Part shown: positions 33,309-44,663 of the stretch, piece after piece
Layout: the number at the start of each line of letters is the position of its first letter
Numbering within the stretch: position 1 is the stretch's first letter
Origin: Pomphorhynchus laevis
Taxonomy: Eukaryota > Acanthocephala > Palaeacanthocephala > Echinorhynchida > Pomphorhynchidae
DNA length: 64,000 nt
Direction of reading: 5' to 3'
Assembly: GCA_012934845.2 (NCBI GenBank)
Contig: WNNJ02002486.1
Span: 62,001-126,000 of the forward strand
The notes under the pieces: generated by a model
Told to the model about the DNA's origin: nothing
Database searches by the model: none
Seen by the model: the letters and a program-made list of their open reading frames with translations, nothing else
Made by a program: the position numbers and the translations under genes

Positions 33309-33482
33309 CGTCATTATGCCGTTATTATATATATGGAATTTTTTGAGAAACTCACAAAAGAGTACAAAACATCAGCTACAGATGTTTGCATTTTAAAGAC
33401 TTGTTCATTTTGTTCTTACATCGTGGTTCATTCCTACCTTGAGCGAAAGCATGAAGCACACATCAAACACTTGATAATTTGA
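33309..33482 (+). CDS. Zinc-finger-like exon (candidate)
   Basis: A convincing acceptor (CATATAATTGCAG) ends at 33308. The frame then reads RHYAVIIYMEFFEKLTKEYK, TSATDVCILK and CSFCSYIVVHSYLERKHEAH before IKHLII and a stop at 33480-33482. The C-x2-C-x12-H-x5-H spacing, with leucine before the histidines, resembles a C2H2 or BED-like finger. No upstream exon was located, and the exon would be the last of its gene. It may be a host DNA-binding protein or a relic of a transposase; I cannot decide. Confidence 0.35.
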   Translation, partial: RHYAVIIYMEFFEKLTKEYKTSATDVCILKTCSFCSYIVVHSYLERKHEAHIKHLII

Positions 33483-33919
33483 AGTACATGGAACTTAATG
33501 ACGTATTTAATATAAATGATTATAAAATACAATAGAAAATATCAACAGCAACAATAATATAAATTGGATGTTAAAATATTTAAATAATAAATGTATGCTA
33601 TTAACATATTATCACATATAAATAGCATGTTGATAATAATAGAAGCATTTCATATTGCTAGCGTAAACGTAACGTGATATTGATTTAATCAAAACAATAT
33701 GATGACAACAACTTTGATTTTTAAGTTTAAATGGGATTTTTGATTTTCATTACATATTTAAAATTCTAAAAAATATGTGTGGTATATTGCGACTTAAAAA
33801 TTTTACATTCTGATTAAAAAAACAACTAAAAACTTGTTTCTTATAAGAATTTATCAGCAAATGCTATCCAATTACAATTTTACCTTGTATAAAAATAGGT
33901 AGTCTATAAAGAGTTATAA
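33483..33919. other. AT-rich gap before Penelope-like copy 2
   Basis: No gene, repeat or structure is supported in this stretch. Confidence 0.5.
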
Positions 33920-34062
33920 AACTTGATTTAAATAATAAAAAATCAAAAAACAATTATTTATTTTATTATTTAATTATTAAATTTTGATTTAGCATTATTA
34001 TTATGTTTTGTTTAGTTTACAATTATATTAAATACTTAGACTCAGTTAGCTGATTTGATTTG
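33920..34062 (+). repeat. Left terminal repeat (pseudo-LTR) of Penelope-like copy 2
   Basis: It runs from AACTTGATTTAAAT to CTCAGTTAGCTGATTTGATT and matches the right end (37415-37553) at about 90 percent by eye. Such direct repeats arise from the tandem arrangement of Penelope-like copies and are not true LTRs. Confidence 0.8.
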
Positions 34063-34254
34063 TTCTACTTGCATGTTATTATTGACCTGTGAACTTTGTT
34101 TTCCCGGTAATATGACCTATGTCAGAAATACTGAAACTATGTATTATTGGTTACGACTTTACTATTATTTTTTTCTTATTTTCAAACAAGTTTGATGAAT
34201 TATTAATTCTTTAAAAGGGAGAAGTTTTCATTCCAAGGTGTTTTCATTTTAAAA

Positions 34255-34470
34255 TGTAAACTGCTTCACGTGATCACGCTTAAGAGATTAGGCAATGATC
34301 AATAGCAAGGTCGCGTAGCGCGTGGAGTGAAGGTGGTAGATCTTTATAGATCTTGTTCCAGCCTGCAACCGCCTTAAGCAGGGCAGCCCCCTGTCAGATG
34401 CTGCTGGATGGCCCGTTGCAAGTTTAGTCTGAGTCAACTAAACTAGGTGGCGACACCGAAAAAGCAACGT
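34255..34470 (+). promoter_or_regulatory. Structured leader of the Penelope-like element
   Basis: This segment is far richer in GC than its surroundings and recurs at about 59263-59480. Near its end a three-way junction is clear: helix CGTTGC (34414-34419) with GCAACG (34464-34469) encloses hairpin GTTTAGT/ACTAAAC (34422-34428/34437-34443) and hairpin GGTG-GCGA-CACC (34446-34457) with a GNRA tetraloop, followed by GAAAAA. It lies just upstream of the first coding segment, so it may serve translation or RNA processing; the role is inferred. Confidence 0.5.
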
Positions 34471-34494
34471 CAAAAATTATGACTTAAAAGTTAC

Positions 34495-34839
34495 ATGTAC
34501 TCAACAATATTGGAAAAATACGTAAGTACTAATGATTTCAATTTTAGATATTTTAAATGTAACAGAAAAAATTGTATAGTTTGTGATGTTATAAATAATA
34601 ATAATTGTATCGTAAGTAATACGACAAACAAATGTTTTTCATTAAATATTTATAATAATTGTAACTGCAATACCGCAGGTGTAGTGTATCTTATACAATG
34701 TTCATGCGGATTGCAATATATAGGAAATCATCAAATGTTAAAAACTAGGTTTAGGCAACACATATATAATATACAGCATAATAGCCAAACTATATTTCAT
34801 AAACATATGAGATTAATAGGACATGATATTAAAAACTGA
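34495..34839 (+). pseudogene. GIY-YIG endonuclease segment of Penelope-like copy 2
   Basis: GIY-YIG nucleases nick DNA and give Penelope-like elements their target cleavage. The segment opens with cysteine pairs (FKCNRKNCIVC) typical of the zinc-binding part before the nuclease. Next comes the GIY-YIG core GVVYLIQCSCGLQYIG, and TRFRQHIYNI with the catalytic arginine. A candidate metal-binding glutamate lies in ILEHI just beyond. The position upstream of RT is the key oddity. The gene is broken as a whole. Confidence 0.75.
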
Positions 34840-34938
34840 AATTTTTTTATTTTAGAACATATTATCGAAGAAAACATTTCAATATTAAATCAAAAACTAT
34901 TAAAAAAAGAAGATTTTTGGATTAAAACTCTTAATTCC

Positions 34939-37203
34939 ATGTACCCATTAGGATTGAATGACGTGGTACAAGGAATTGGCAGAAGTAGTATAATACATAA
35001 TAAACAACTATATTATAATAATCCGGTTAAACGTAAACCAAGAAGTCATGGTGATAAAAGGAATAGGAAAAATAGAGTTAAAAATATTAAAAAAGATATG
35101 TATATAAATGAACGATTAGAAATATTAAAACAACTTTTAAGTGATAATAGGCTAAAAGATCTTTATGTAAATATAAGAAGTTTTTCTAAAGATATCATAT
35201 GTTCAATAAATCAAAAATTAATTAACGACTATGATAGGCTAAGTTGTATAATAGACAGTTATTGTAATACAAAATACTATAATCGTACAATAAATGTAAA
35301 TAATATCAATAGAAAATATACATTAACCATAGATTTCAATAATAAATATATAGATAACATAAATATAGCCGGACTTTTAAATAATTCTAAAAGTAAAGAA
35401 ATAATAGGGTCAGATTTAAGTAAATATATTCCTAAAATAAGGTATAAACTCCTACCACCATTAGGACGAAAAATTTGTAATTATAATAAAGAATTAAAAT
35501 CAATATGTAACGATAATATTAGAAACATAATGGAAACAGAATGCAATTGTAAAAGTCTTGGTTTTGATAAAATAAATGAAAAATATGTACCCATAATCTA
35601 GAATTAATTGAAAATTGTGCATTAAGAAAGCTGCTATCAAAAGGGTATAAATATAAATTAAATAATAACAACGACAAAAATAAAATTTGCAATTCGTTAT
35701 ATAATAACTTAAATGATTACTTTAGTAAGCTGATTAATAGTGAAAGCTCGAATATATCTAAGATAAACATTTGGAAAGATTATATATTTGATAAAATTAA
35801 AAATAAAATGAAAATAACAAACACTTATAAAAGGAAAGATAAAATTAATAAAGATATGTATAAAGAACTTACTAAATTAAAGGATAACTATATAATAACA
35901 ACTATTGACAAAGCTAGTAATAACTTTGTCTTCGTATGCAAAAAGCTTTATTATGATATACTAATGAAAGAGGTTAATTCTAATGATTTAAATGTAAATC
36001 CAACATATGAACGTAGTGAGTTGAGTTTAGAAACAATTATTACAAGTCACTGTTCTATAATGGATAAAAAGGGTATAAAGGTTGAATTAGATAATAAAAC
36101 TATACCTATATTATATTGGAATCCAAAATTACATAAAAATCCAATAAAACCTAGGTTCATATGTAGTGCGTTTAAATGTACATTAAAACCACTTTCTGTC
36201 TATATGAATAAAATACCTAAAGTAATTAAAGCACATTTTAAAAAATATTGCAAGGTAATCGAAATTAATACTGGTATAAAGCACTATTTCAGTATTAATT
36301 CTACAAAAGAATTTTTAGAACAGACAAAAGGAATAAATTTTCAAAATATAAATACATACGATTTTAGTACGCTTTATACAAATCTAGATTTAGTAGATAT
36401 TAAAGAAGCGTTAGTAAAATTAATTAATCTTATATTCGAAAAAGATATACATATATATGTTATAATAATTATAACGCCTATCTAACAAAAATTAAACCAT
36501 CAAATAAATATAAATATATGGATAAAATTGAATTAATAGAATCCTTAAATATTTTGATAAATCAAAATTATTTAAAAGCAGGGACATCTATATTTAGACA
36601 AAAAAAGGTGTTCCAATGGGTGGTAATAGTAGCCCAATTATAGCTGACTTGTTTTTAAGCTTTATAGAATATGAATTTGTTCATAACTGTGTAAAAACTA
36701 AATCTAAACAATATAAATATATGAAATATATGTTTCGATACATTGATGATATATGTGTATTTAATTCTAATAATTTTTATTCAATTAGTGAGCACATTTA
36801 TCCAGAAAGCCTTATTCTTAACAAAACCAATATTGATGATAAAGAAGGTGTATATCTAGATATGAACATTAAATTAACATTAACTAAAACTACTATTAAT
36901 TTATATCGTAAAGATGACATATTTAAATTTACAAGAAACATATTTTTGCATGAGCATTCATGCATACCATATAATATAAAATATAATACATTAAATAATG
37001 AAATTTTAAGAATTGCAACAATATGTAATGATATTGGCTTTCTTCAAAATCATTTTAATAATTTAATAGATACATATTTTAAACTAGGTTACTATAAAAA
37101 TAACATCAAGCAGAAAATAGTAAAATATATAAATCAACACAATAATATAAAGAATAAATTTAAACTCTTAAGTGGCAAATTTTTATGGATGGATAATAAA
37201 TAA
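34939..37203 (+). pseudogene. Penelope-like reverse transcriptase (copy 2)
   Basis: The same domains as in copy 1 appear: a basic N-terminal part (VKRKPRSHGDKRNRKNRVKN), YWNPKLHKNP, MGGNSSPIIADLFLSF and FRYIDDICVFN with the catalytic aspartates. The C-terminus KFKLLSGKFLWMDNK is identical to copy 1. The gene is broken about three times. RT and GIY-YIG belong to one ancestral polyprotein in this group. Confidence 0.85.
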
Positions 37204-37216
37204 TATACTTTGAATT

Positions 37217-37347
37217 AGAATAAGATTATTTCAGAGGAAATACATCATTAGCATGTATTTGGCCCCGCTGCTATGTTGGGTAGAGGAGTTAGGGGCCGAA
37301 ACCTGATAGCATAGCAGTTCCTCCTGATGACCTCTAATTCTTATTCT
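37217..37347 (+). ncRNA. Structured 3' segment of Penelope-like copy 2
   Basis: This has the same helices as copy 1: outer AGAATAAG/CTTATTCT (37217-37224/37340-37347), GAAA at 37237-37240, GGCCCC/GGGGCC (37261-37266/37292-37297), CTGCTATG/CATAGCAG (37268-37275/37310-37317) and CTGATGA at 37324-37330. The crossing of the last two helices makes a pseudoknot. Conservation of the whole block in both copies supports a functional RNA. Confidence 0.55.
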
Positions 37348-37414
37348 GATACAACGTCTGTTATTTATTAGTCAATTCATAAAAATGACGTTTATTTTAA
37401 ATTTTATTTTTTTT

Positions 37415-37553
37415 AACTTGATTTAAATTATAGAAAATCTAAAAACAATTATTAATTTTATTATTTAATTATTAAATTTTGATTTAGCATTATTATGTTT
37501 TGTTTAGTTTATAATTATATTAAATACCTAGACTCAGTTAGCTGATTTGATTT
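37415..37553 (+). repeat. Right terminal repeat (pseudo-LTR) of Penelope-like copy 2
   Basis: Partner of 33920-34062, and the same sequence as 25211-25347. LINE copy 5 begins just past it. Confidence 0.8.
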
Positions 37554-37654
37554 ATTAGAAACAAAAAAATAACGGTTAAATAATTACATTAAAACTTTAA
37601 AAACATGTAGTTAATCGATCCCATAATGTATTGATATTAGAATTCTTCAAAAAC

Positions 37655-40020
37655 GCACAGTGGGTCAGATCCCTCCAGCTTACACTAGTGCCCCGCCTTT
37701 CGTCTAAACCACTTATGGTCTCTCTCACACACCTAAGAGTCTAGTCGAGGCGGACAATGGTAGCCAATCGTGATATGAAGAGCTTGAAAGCCTTAGTTTT
37801 TACTCAGGAGGAGGTCCTATAAAAAAGACTAGTCAAAATGATCGCCCAGATGCATCATAAGCGCACTTCAGCACTCCCTCTTAATCGCAAATGCTGGGTA
37901 TGTTTCAGATTCCATCTAGCTCTCTTCTTAACACTTTTGAATCTATTCAAGTCTAATCCGGCCAACCATTTAACCGTAATGGTAAACCACAGTTATCTTA
38001 CTCGATATAATAAGACTGGGATTGGTTGATTCTGCAAAATAAAGGAGAACATTAAGAGTTCTTGTCTCTTTAATTTTTATCTTTGACACAGGAGCGCAAT
38101 TAAAGACAACCCCCTTCAATTTGGCGAAGTTAAAGAAGATGCTAATGTCTGATATCAGCTGCGTCCAGAAATCAGGGCTGTGGTATAATCAGCGTATACC
38201 ACAAGATGTTGATCACGTTTAAATGCCTTGAATAGAACAACGGAAGCAGCAAGGTACAAGATAGGAAAAAGTTGAAAGCCTTGAGACACACCTGTAATAG
38301 GGTAGAACTAACGTGCATCAGGGTCGTTATCATAGTATAACCGCTTGGTGTACAGCAATATCTCTACTCTGTTAACGATTCTCTCAATCAACTCGAGGGA
38401 CCTGAGAGAGGAGATAACGAAGGGAATGTGGATGCGGTCAAAAGCAACAGTAAAGTCAAGGAAAACAGCCACAGCGAGTTGATGTCTATTATCCCGACAA
38501 AACTGATGCACTTCACTTATTGCTTAATGGACAGAGTGCACTTTGACAAACCAAGAAAACTCGATGGGATCAAGTTACGTCTACTTAAATGGTAGCGGAT
38601 TTTACGCGCAAGCGCTTTTTAGTAGATGGAGATGAGGTATTTTTGAATCGAGATGGGCCGCAGATCTTTAGGACATGAAACCAAACTACGCTTTGGTAAA
38701 AAATTCTACGACTAATATTGATGCCGGCTACATTGGATGGTGAGGCTAACACATTGTGACAGCCACTTCTCTTATTTGATCAGATGTCAAAAGCTGACAG
38801 ACCCGAGAAGATAGTGGAGCGACGGATTTGGAGGTGCCCAGGAGTGGCTCCCAGTAATTAACAATATACGTAACAGATAAGTCCCTACTTATGAAGTCAC
38901 ACCAAGGCGGGACTGGTTGGAGTGATTGAGTGGTTCTATAATTATGTAGGGATAGTGACTCTTTCAAAACTGTCAATGCCAATGCTCCAAATCCAACCCA
39001 CAGCCTTATCCTTCCAGCAGACAAACTTCTCTTTCTTGAATATCTTCCAAAAAGAAGACTGAGAATGTTTAAGGCGAGCAAGGCTCGCCCTATCTCTGCT
39101 AAGCTGGAATCTATATCCTGATCTCCAGTATTCATGCGAGAGGGTCTGTCTGACGGAGACAGAGAGATTGGGAAGGTGAAGCATTTTAGCCAGGACCTTG
39201 AGTTTTGTTGTAGTGGGATTGTAAATGCGACCTTTATAGGTAGTGGAAAGCGACGCGGTAGCTTGCGATGAGAGGTAGGAATTAAATTCGGTCAAACTCT
39301 CATTACTAATTCTGGGGAAGAGTTGGATAGCTGCCTGAAAGGCCACTCTGATGGGATCAAAGTGAAACCTCCTTCTAAGCAACGTATCTTCCTCTATCCG
39401 ACAACGAAATAGGTAATGAGAGGTGGTGTGTTGTTATAGCGACTGCTCAGTACAGATGGGTTTCAACAACCACATCTTATGAAGCAGTAATATGTCGAGG
39501 AGAAAATTAGTTGTTGAGCAATGGAAGGTGAAGGACGGTGGTTTGTGAATAAGATAATCGTTTATGGTTCTGCGATGTACTGCATTAATCCAACGACCAG
39601 TTCTGTAGTTGAAGTCATCAAGTAACATGTCATAGCCACTACCCAAAATATGATACAGGAGGTCACTGTTCTTGTCAATCTCCCTTGGACGGATGTAGAT
39701 ATTGGCTATACTAATGCGTTTACCGTTTTTACGGAGTGATATAGCTAAACAAGACAGGGCTGGACAAGAGTAGTTTAACAGGAGGGAAGATCTTAAGGAG
39801 AATTTAACTAGGTTTAAAAAACCTTAAGATGAAGAGGAGTGAGGAGGGGTTATGTACGTAGTAAAGTGGGTGTAGATGTGCTTAGGGATAAATCGAATAA
39901 TGTCCTGGGGGAGCCGGATAAACCGCGTCTCCTGAAGGACTATAACATCTGCATTTCTACCAGATAGAAGGCTAAGGACAGAAGAACTTCCCTAATTTCA
40001 CTGAATGATGTTCAGTGAAA
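37655..40020 (-). pseudogene. LINE copy 5 ORF2
   Basis: The endonuclease is seen at 39990-39500 (SGYDMLLDDFNYRTGRWINA, where the usual G-D-F-N is D-D-F-N). The linker at 39382-38942 reads FHFDPIRVAFQAAIQLFPRI and NESLTEFNSYLSSQATASLS. RT at 38511-38100 begins CRDNRHQLAVAVFLDFTVAF and keeps the family pattern weakly. The C-terminal domain is badly eroded. Stops and shifts are frequent. Confidence 0.75.
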
Positions 40021-40079
40021 ACGGTTCAGAATTCCTTCCCTTGTGATTGATGTCACTAGGAGAGGAAGCGGAACCAACT

Positions 40080-41326
40080 AGATGCGCCCTGAGGAGGTAA
40101 GGTTGCCCTTCCTCCATTCGGTCCCAACATCAGGACCACTGACCACTCATTGGCGGATGGTAGCATCATCATATCTTTTATTATTAATCATCCACTTCTT
40201 GTCCTATTTGGACATACGAAGTGGGGAGGCGCCACTTTGAGAATATGATTTTTTAGTAGAGGCTTTTGAAGTTGACAATGGAATTGCAGGTTGTGTTAGC
40301 ACCGTCTCTGTTAGTCTTGTTAGTAGAGCTTGTATAGATTTCATGTTTTCACTGATTTTAAGATCAATGAACTTTGCAATTTCGTGTATAGAAATGTCAT
40401 CGGAACTTTTTGCGGCGTCATTTAAGGTTGGAGCATACTGTTGCTTTGAACCCTTATTCGTGGTGGACCTTTTTCGTAAGCCTTAAAGGTCGATCACTTG
40501 CGGGACCTTACGGTATCTAATAGCCCACGGTTGGATCAGCAAGAAACTGCTGAACATTTGTCTGGGCATTTTGTGTCAGTGGCGGAACATACGCCACAAA
40601 CCTTCTGTTTCTTGCGACCGGATTCCAAGTGCCCCCACCGATGGCACTGGTTACAGTGGAGAATGGTCATGTCGTCGCATTATATTAATGAAAATTTGAG
40701 ATTACACCGAATAAAGGGGTTGCAGGAGGATTTTGTATTTAACATTCCATTATCTATTGAAGTATTTGCAAAAGCAATAGGTAGCGGGTATCCCTTTCGC
40801 CTTTGATAAATCTTATGTTTGATAGTTGGAAGTGACGGTCTAGTTCTTTCAGGTCGTCTTTATCAAGGGAGCTAATAATATTCGTTTGCTTTACAGTAGC
40901 CTTGATGGGCTTGTAGACAGCATATGCATTAGGCTCCAGATATTTGGCTGCATGCCTAATATAATCTTCAGCTAAATCATTGCTAATGAAGCTGATTCTG
41001 TAAGAGTTCCCAACGCATTTGGCGGAATTTATTAATATTAGGTTTGAGGGAAACTTTTGATGAATTTTCTTAAAAAGAAATTAAGCATATAGTTGATAAA
41101 AATTGGCACCTTGGGTGTCACTATTACAAGTTTTGACGTTTAGAGAATAGATTAGAGTTCTTCTCCTGTTGAGTTTTGATTAATAAAACCATATTTACGA
41201 ACCTCAATTTCTTGTGAAATCGTTGCTTGTCTCTAATTATTTAGATTACAAATCTTGTTTTGTAGAATCGTTGATTGTAATCTTGTTTTTTACAGAATTT
41301 TAAAATTTCATAGTACGCTCCGACAT
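40080..41326 (-). pseudogene. LINE copy 5 ORF1
   Basis: Read from the minus strand, the start MSERTMKF resembles that of copy 10 (MSERSNNF). Recognisable parts are CVGNSYRISFISNDLAEDYI (conserved N-terminal domain), VKQTNIISSLDKDDLKELDR (start of the RRM-like part) and a zinc-knuckle region with CNQCHRWGHLES and CGVCSATDTKCPD. The end is lysine-rich. Several stops interrupt it. Confidence 0.7.
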
Positions 41327-41464
41327 GCTACTTCAATTGTCACACAAATGCGTTTTTAATAGTGATAAAAGCGATTTCGATTTTTTACCCTCAAATGCAA
41401 CATCCAATTCATGTTTGAGTATTAGTTTCATTCAGTCATTCCTGTACGAGGTGGAAAAATGAGT

Positions 41465-42930
41465 ATTATCCATTCACAATTATGGAGTCACTCAGTTTTC
41501 CTAACTAATACCTCCCTGGAGAGACTTCAGAAGCAGGGATTTATCAGTTACATAAATGCTAAGCTCGTGGGACCACTTCCGGGCACTTCCAAATCTAAAG
41601 CGCCACTCTCCACTCGTTTATGACAGCTTTTGACAGACAGTCAGAGAAAGGAAGTCGCCATCATAATGCTCTTCCACTTCATCCGATATAGCCGACATAA
41701 ACATTAGCGGAAGGGCATTTTTAGCAAAGAAAAAATCTATCGCATATTCTAAAGATCTGGGCACATTTCGATTCAAAATTTCCTCATCTCCATCTATGCA
41801 AAAAAGCTTTGTAAAATCCGCGCCTATCAATTAAGGCATAATTTAATCTCACCAGGTTTTCATGGGTTTGTAAAAAGTCGCTCGGTTAATTCAGCAATTG
41901 GTGAAGTGCATCGGTTTTGCCAAGATAATAACCATCAGCTTACAGTGGCGGTTTTTCTTGACTTTCCGCTGCATTTGACCGTATATCCATTCCTTTTGTT
42001 ATTTATTATCTCAGATCCATCAGGCTGCCTCCGAAAATTGCTAACAGGGTTGAGATTTTGCTCTACACCAAGCGGTTCTACTATGAAGACGACCATGATG
42101 AACGTCAGTTCTACCCTATTATAGGTGTGTCTCAAGGCTCCCCAATTTTTCCTATCTTGTACATTGCTGCTTCCATTGTTCTATTCAAGGCATTTAAACG
42201 TGATCAACATCTTGTGGTATACTCTGATTATACCACAGCCCTGTTTTCTTTTTAAGATTATACCACAGCCGTTTCTTTTTAGGATTAAAAGATCAGCTGC
42301 CCGTTTCAAATCTTGTTCTTAACTCCTCTAAATCCCAGGTGGTGGTCTTTTATGGCGTTCCTGCGACAAATACAAAACTTAAAAGACTAGCACTCTCAGC
42401 TCTATCTTCCATTTTGACTAATCAACCACTTCCTACCTTCACAAATCGAGTAAGATACCTGGGATTCACCATTACGGTGAACTAGTCAGCAAAAGCTTAC
42501 CTGGATAGACTCAAACGTATCCTCAAGAGAGCTAGGTGGGTCCTGAAACGGGTCTATCATCTGTCATTGAAAGGGAAAACCCAGGTGCGCCTCTGGGGCA
42601 CTTGGGCTATCTCGAGATTAGTCTTTTTTCAAGAGGACGTCCCCCAGAGCAAATACTAAGATTTCTCAAGCTCCTCATCTTGCGATTACCGAGCATAGCC
42701 CGCCTCAATTGGATTCTTCGGGGGTAAAAGACCCGGAGTGGTATAGTCAGAGATCGGCGTGTTTGATTAGCTCGAGGGCTCAGATCCCACTGGACCTGAG
42801 ACCGTAACATGTAGAAGATAAAAACAGAAAATTCGGTGTTTTAACTCTATTAATTTTGTCATGTTTCCTTTCCCGAATTTTTAGTAGTTATATTGTTGTT
42901 TAAGAAAATCTTTATTATAACTGTTAAACT
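41465..42930 (+). mobile_element. LINE copy 6 (5'-truncated)
   Basis: The copy starts in the linker before RT (near 41465) and continues through RT, the C-terminal domain ending IPLDLRP near 42805, and the 3' UTR to about 42930. RT pieces include HRFCQDNNHQLTVAVFLDF (41906-41965) and FYPIIGVSQGSPIFPILYI (42115-42170). The catalytic block reads VVYSDYTTALF, so the key aspartate pair is damaged. A small duplication of TTATACCACAGCC follows. LINE copy 7 starts right behind it. Confidence 0.8.
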
Positions 42931-42949
42931 TTGTGCATTTTTATACCAT

Positions 42950-44640
42950 TTCAGGAAAACAGCTACAGAATTGTAATGTTTTAAAGCTGCGAAAAATTCA
43001 AAATCTGACAAGCTAAATCTATCAGAACAAGGTAAGAGGAGCATTATCTTTAAATTTGACAGGTGTCGGAGGAACTTCCTCAAATAAAAAAATCGACTAA
43101 CCTAGTCATAGTCATTCTAATACACCGGGTGCCACGAACGACCATTTTAACAAATTCCCTCGGGGTTTTATCAAGAAGTTCTCAGCGAACCGTATTCTGA
43201 TTAATTTTGCTAAACCAGTAGTATCATCTGCCGAATCTTTACCCCGGCTGATCTGCCAAAGAGTAAGTAAACTTTGGTGAGAGTAATCTAAAAGGTATAG
43301 CAAATATATCTTACAAGCCTATACATGCAACGTTAAAAATATCCAACATTCTATCTTAACTCGATAGCAATGACACCTCAAAAATGAGTATGATTTCTAT
43401 AATATCGGATTTATAAAGGGAAAGAACAATTCCCCTACCAGTTGCCTTTGCTAATACGAATATTGACAACGCCAGATTACTGGAAATTTTAAGTTACAAC
43501 ACTTTTATGGGTTGCAGTATAAGATTTTCGTAAATATCTACATACAATATGACGTACACACTGTAACCAGGGCCACCGCTGGGCATTGGTTATATATCCC
43601 TACTTCAGGAGTAGGGATATATATGTTACAGACATCCTAAATTCCTGCGGGTCACTTCAGAGTATCTCCAAAACCCATGCGCCACTCTCCAATCGTGTCT
43701 GTCGGCTTTTGACAAACAGTCTAGAAAGGAAGACGCCATCACAATGCTTTAGCCACCCCATCCGATATAGCCGGAATAAACATTAGCCGAAGGCATTTTT
43801 AGCTAAGAAAAAATCTATTACATATACTACAGATCTGCGACGCATTTTGATTTAAAACTCCATCATCTCCATTTACGAAAAAGAGCTTGCGCGTAGAATC
43901 TGTCGCCATCTGTATATGCATAATTTAATCCCACTAGGTTATCATGGTTTTATTCCAATTCGATCCGTTCATTAGGCTATTTGTGATGAAGTGCATAGGT
44001 TTTGCCAAGATAATAGTCATCAGCTTACTGTGTTTTTCTTGACTTTTTCGCTGCATTTGAATGTATCCCCATTTCTTTTGTTATCTCTTCTCTCAAGTCC
44101 CTCTGAATGCCTGCGAGAATTGTTAACGTAGTGAAGTTTTTGCTATATACCAAGCGGTTATTCTATGAAGACGACCCTGATGCACGTCAGTTCTACCCTA
44201 TTACTGGTGTACCTCAAAGGCTCCCGGCTTTCTCCTATCTTATACTTTGTTACTTCCATTGTACTTTTCACACTTTTTAAACGCGATCATCATCTAGTGG
44301 AATACGTTGATTATGCCACATCCCTGTTTTCTAGACGCAGCTGATCTCGGACATCAGCATCTTCTTCAACTTCGCCAAATCGCAGGTGGTTGTCATTAAT
44401 GGCGCTCCTGCGACAAAGTAAAAATTAAAGAGACTAGAACTGTCAGATCTATCCTACATCTTGCAAAATCAACCACTCCCTGTCTTCTCATATAGAGTAA
44501 GATAACTGGGATTTACCATTACCGTTAAATGGTTGGTCGGATCAGACTTGAATAAATTCAAAAGTGCTTTGAAGATAGCTAGATGGGCCTTGAAACGAGC
44601 CTAGCATCTTTTATTAAGAGGGAATGATCAGACACGCCCT
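42950..44640 (+). mobile_element. LINE copy 7 (ORF1 fused to RT by internal deletion)
   Basis: ORF1 coding from about 43000 to 43560 includes YKPIHATLKI and LPVAFANTNIDNARLLEIL. At about 43592-43624 the sequence jumps to the linker before RT through a short perfect palindrome, so all of the endonuclease is missing. RT coding then runs on, very eroded, to about 44640. There it stops short of its own 3' end, where LINE copy 8 begins. Confidence 0.75.
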
Positions 44641-44663
44641 TTTATCAAAAACAAGACGATCAA

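Larger units (their letters stand above)
33920..37553 (+). mobile_element. Penelope-like element copy 2 (near complete, permuted domains)
   Basis: This 3.63-kb copy has direct terminal repeats at 33920-34062 and 37415-37553, a GC-richer structured leader (34255-34470), a GIY-YIG coding segment (34495-34839), a reverse transcriptase region (34939-37203) and a structured 3' segment (37217-37347). GIY-YIG upstream of RT is opposite to classical Penelope elements and fits the Naiad/Chlamys group known from many invertebrates and protists. The copy is broken in about four places. Identity with copy 1 is very high, so insertion was recent on the genome's time scale. Confidence 0.85.
37565..41340 (-). 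mobile_element. LINE copy 5 (near full length)
   Basis: This old, full-length minus-strand copy is about 3.75 kb. ORF1 starts at 41326 (MSERTMKF) and ends near 40080. ORF2 covers about 40020-37655. The tail near 37565-37600 has no clear repeat. Both ORFs are broken many times. Its 5' end lies close to the truncated 5' end of LINE copy 6, head-to-head. Confidence 0.85.
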
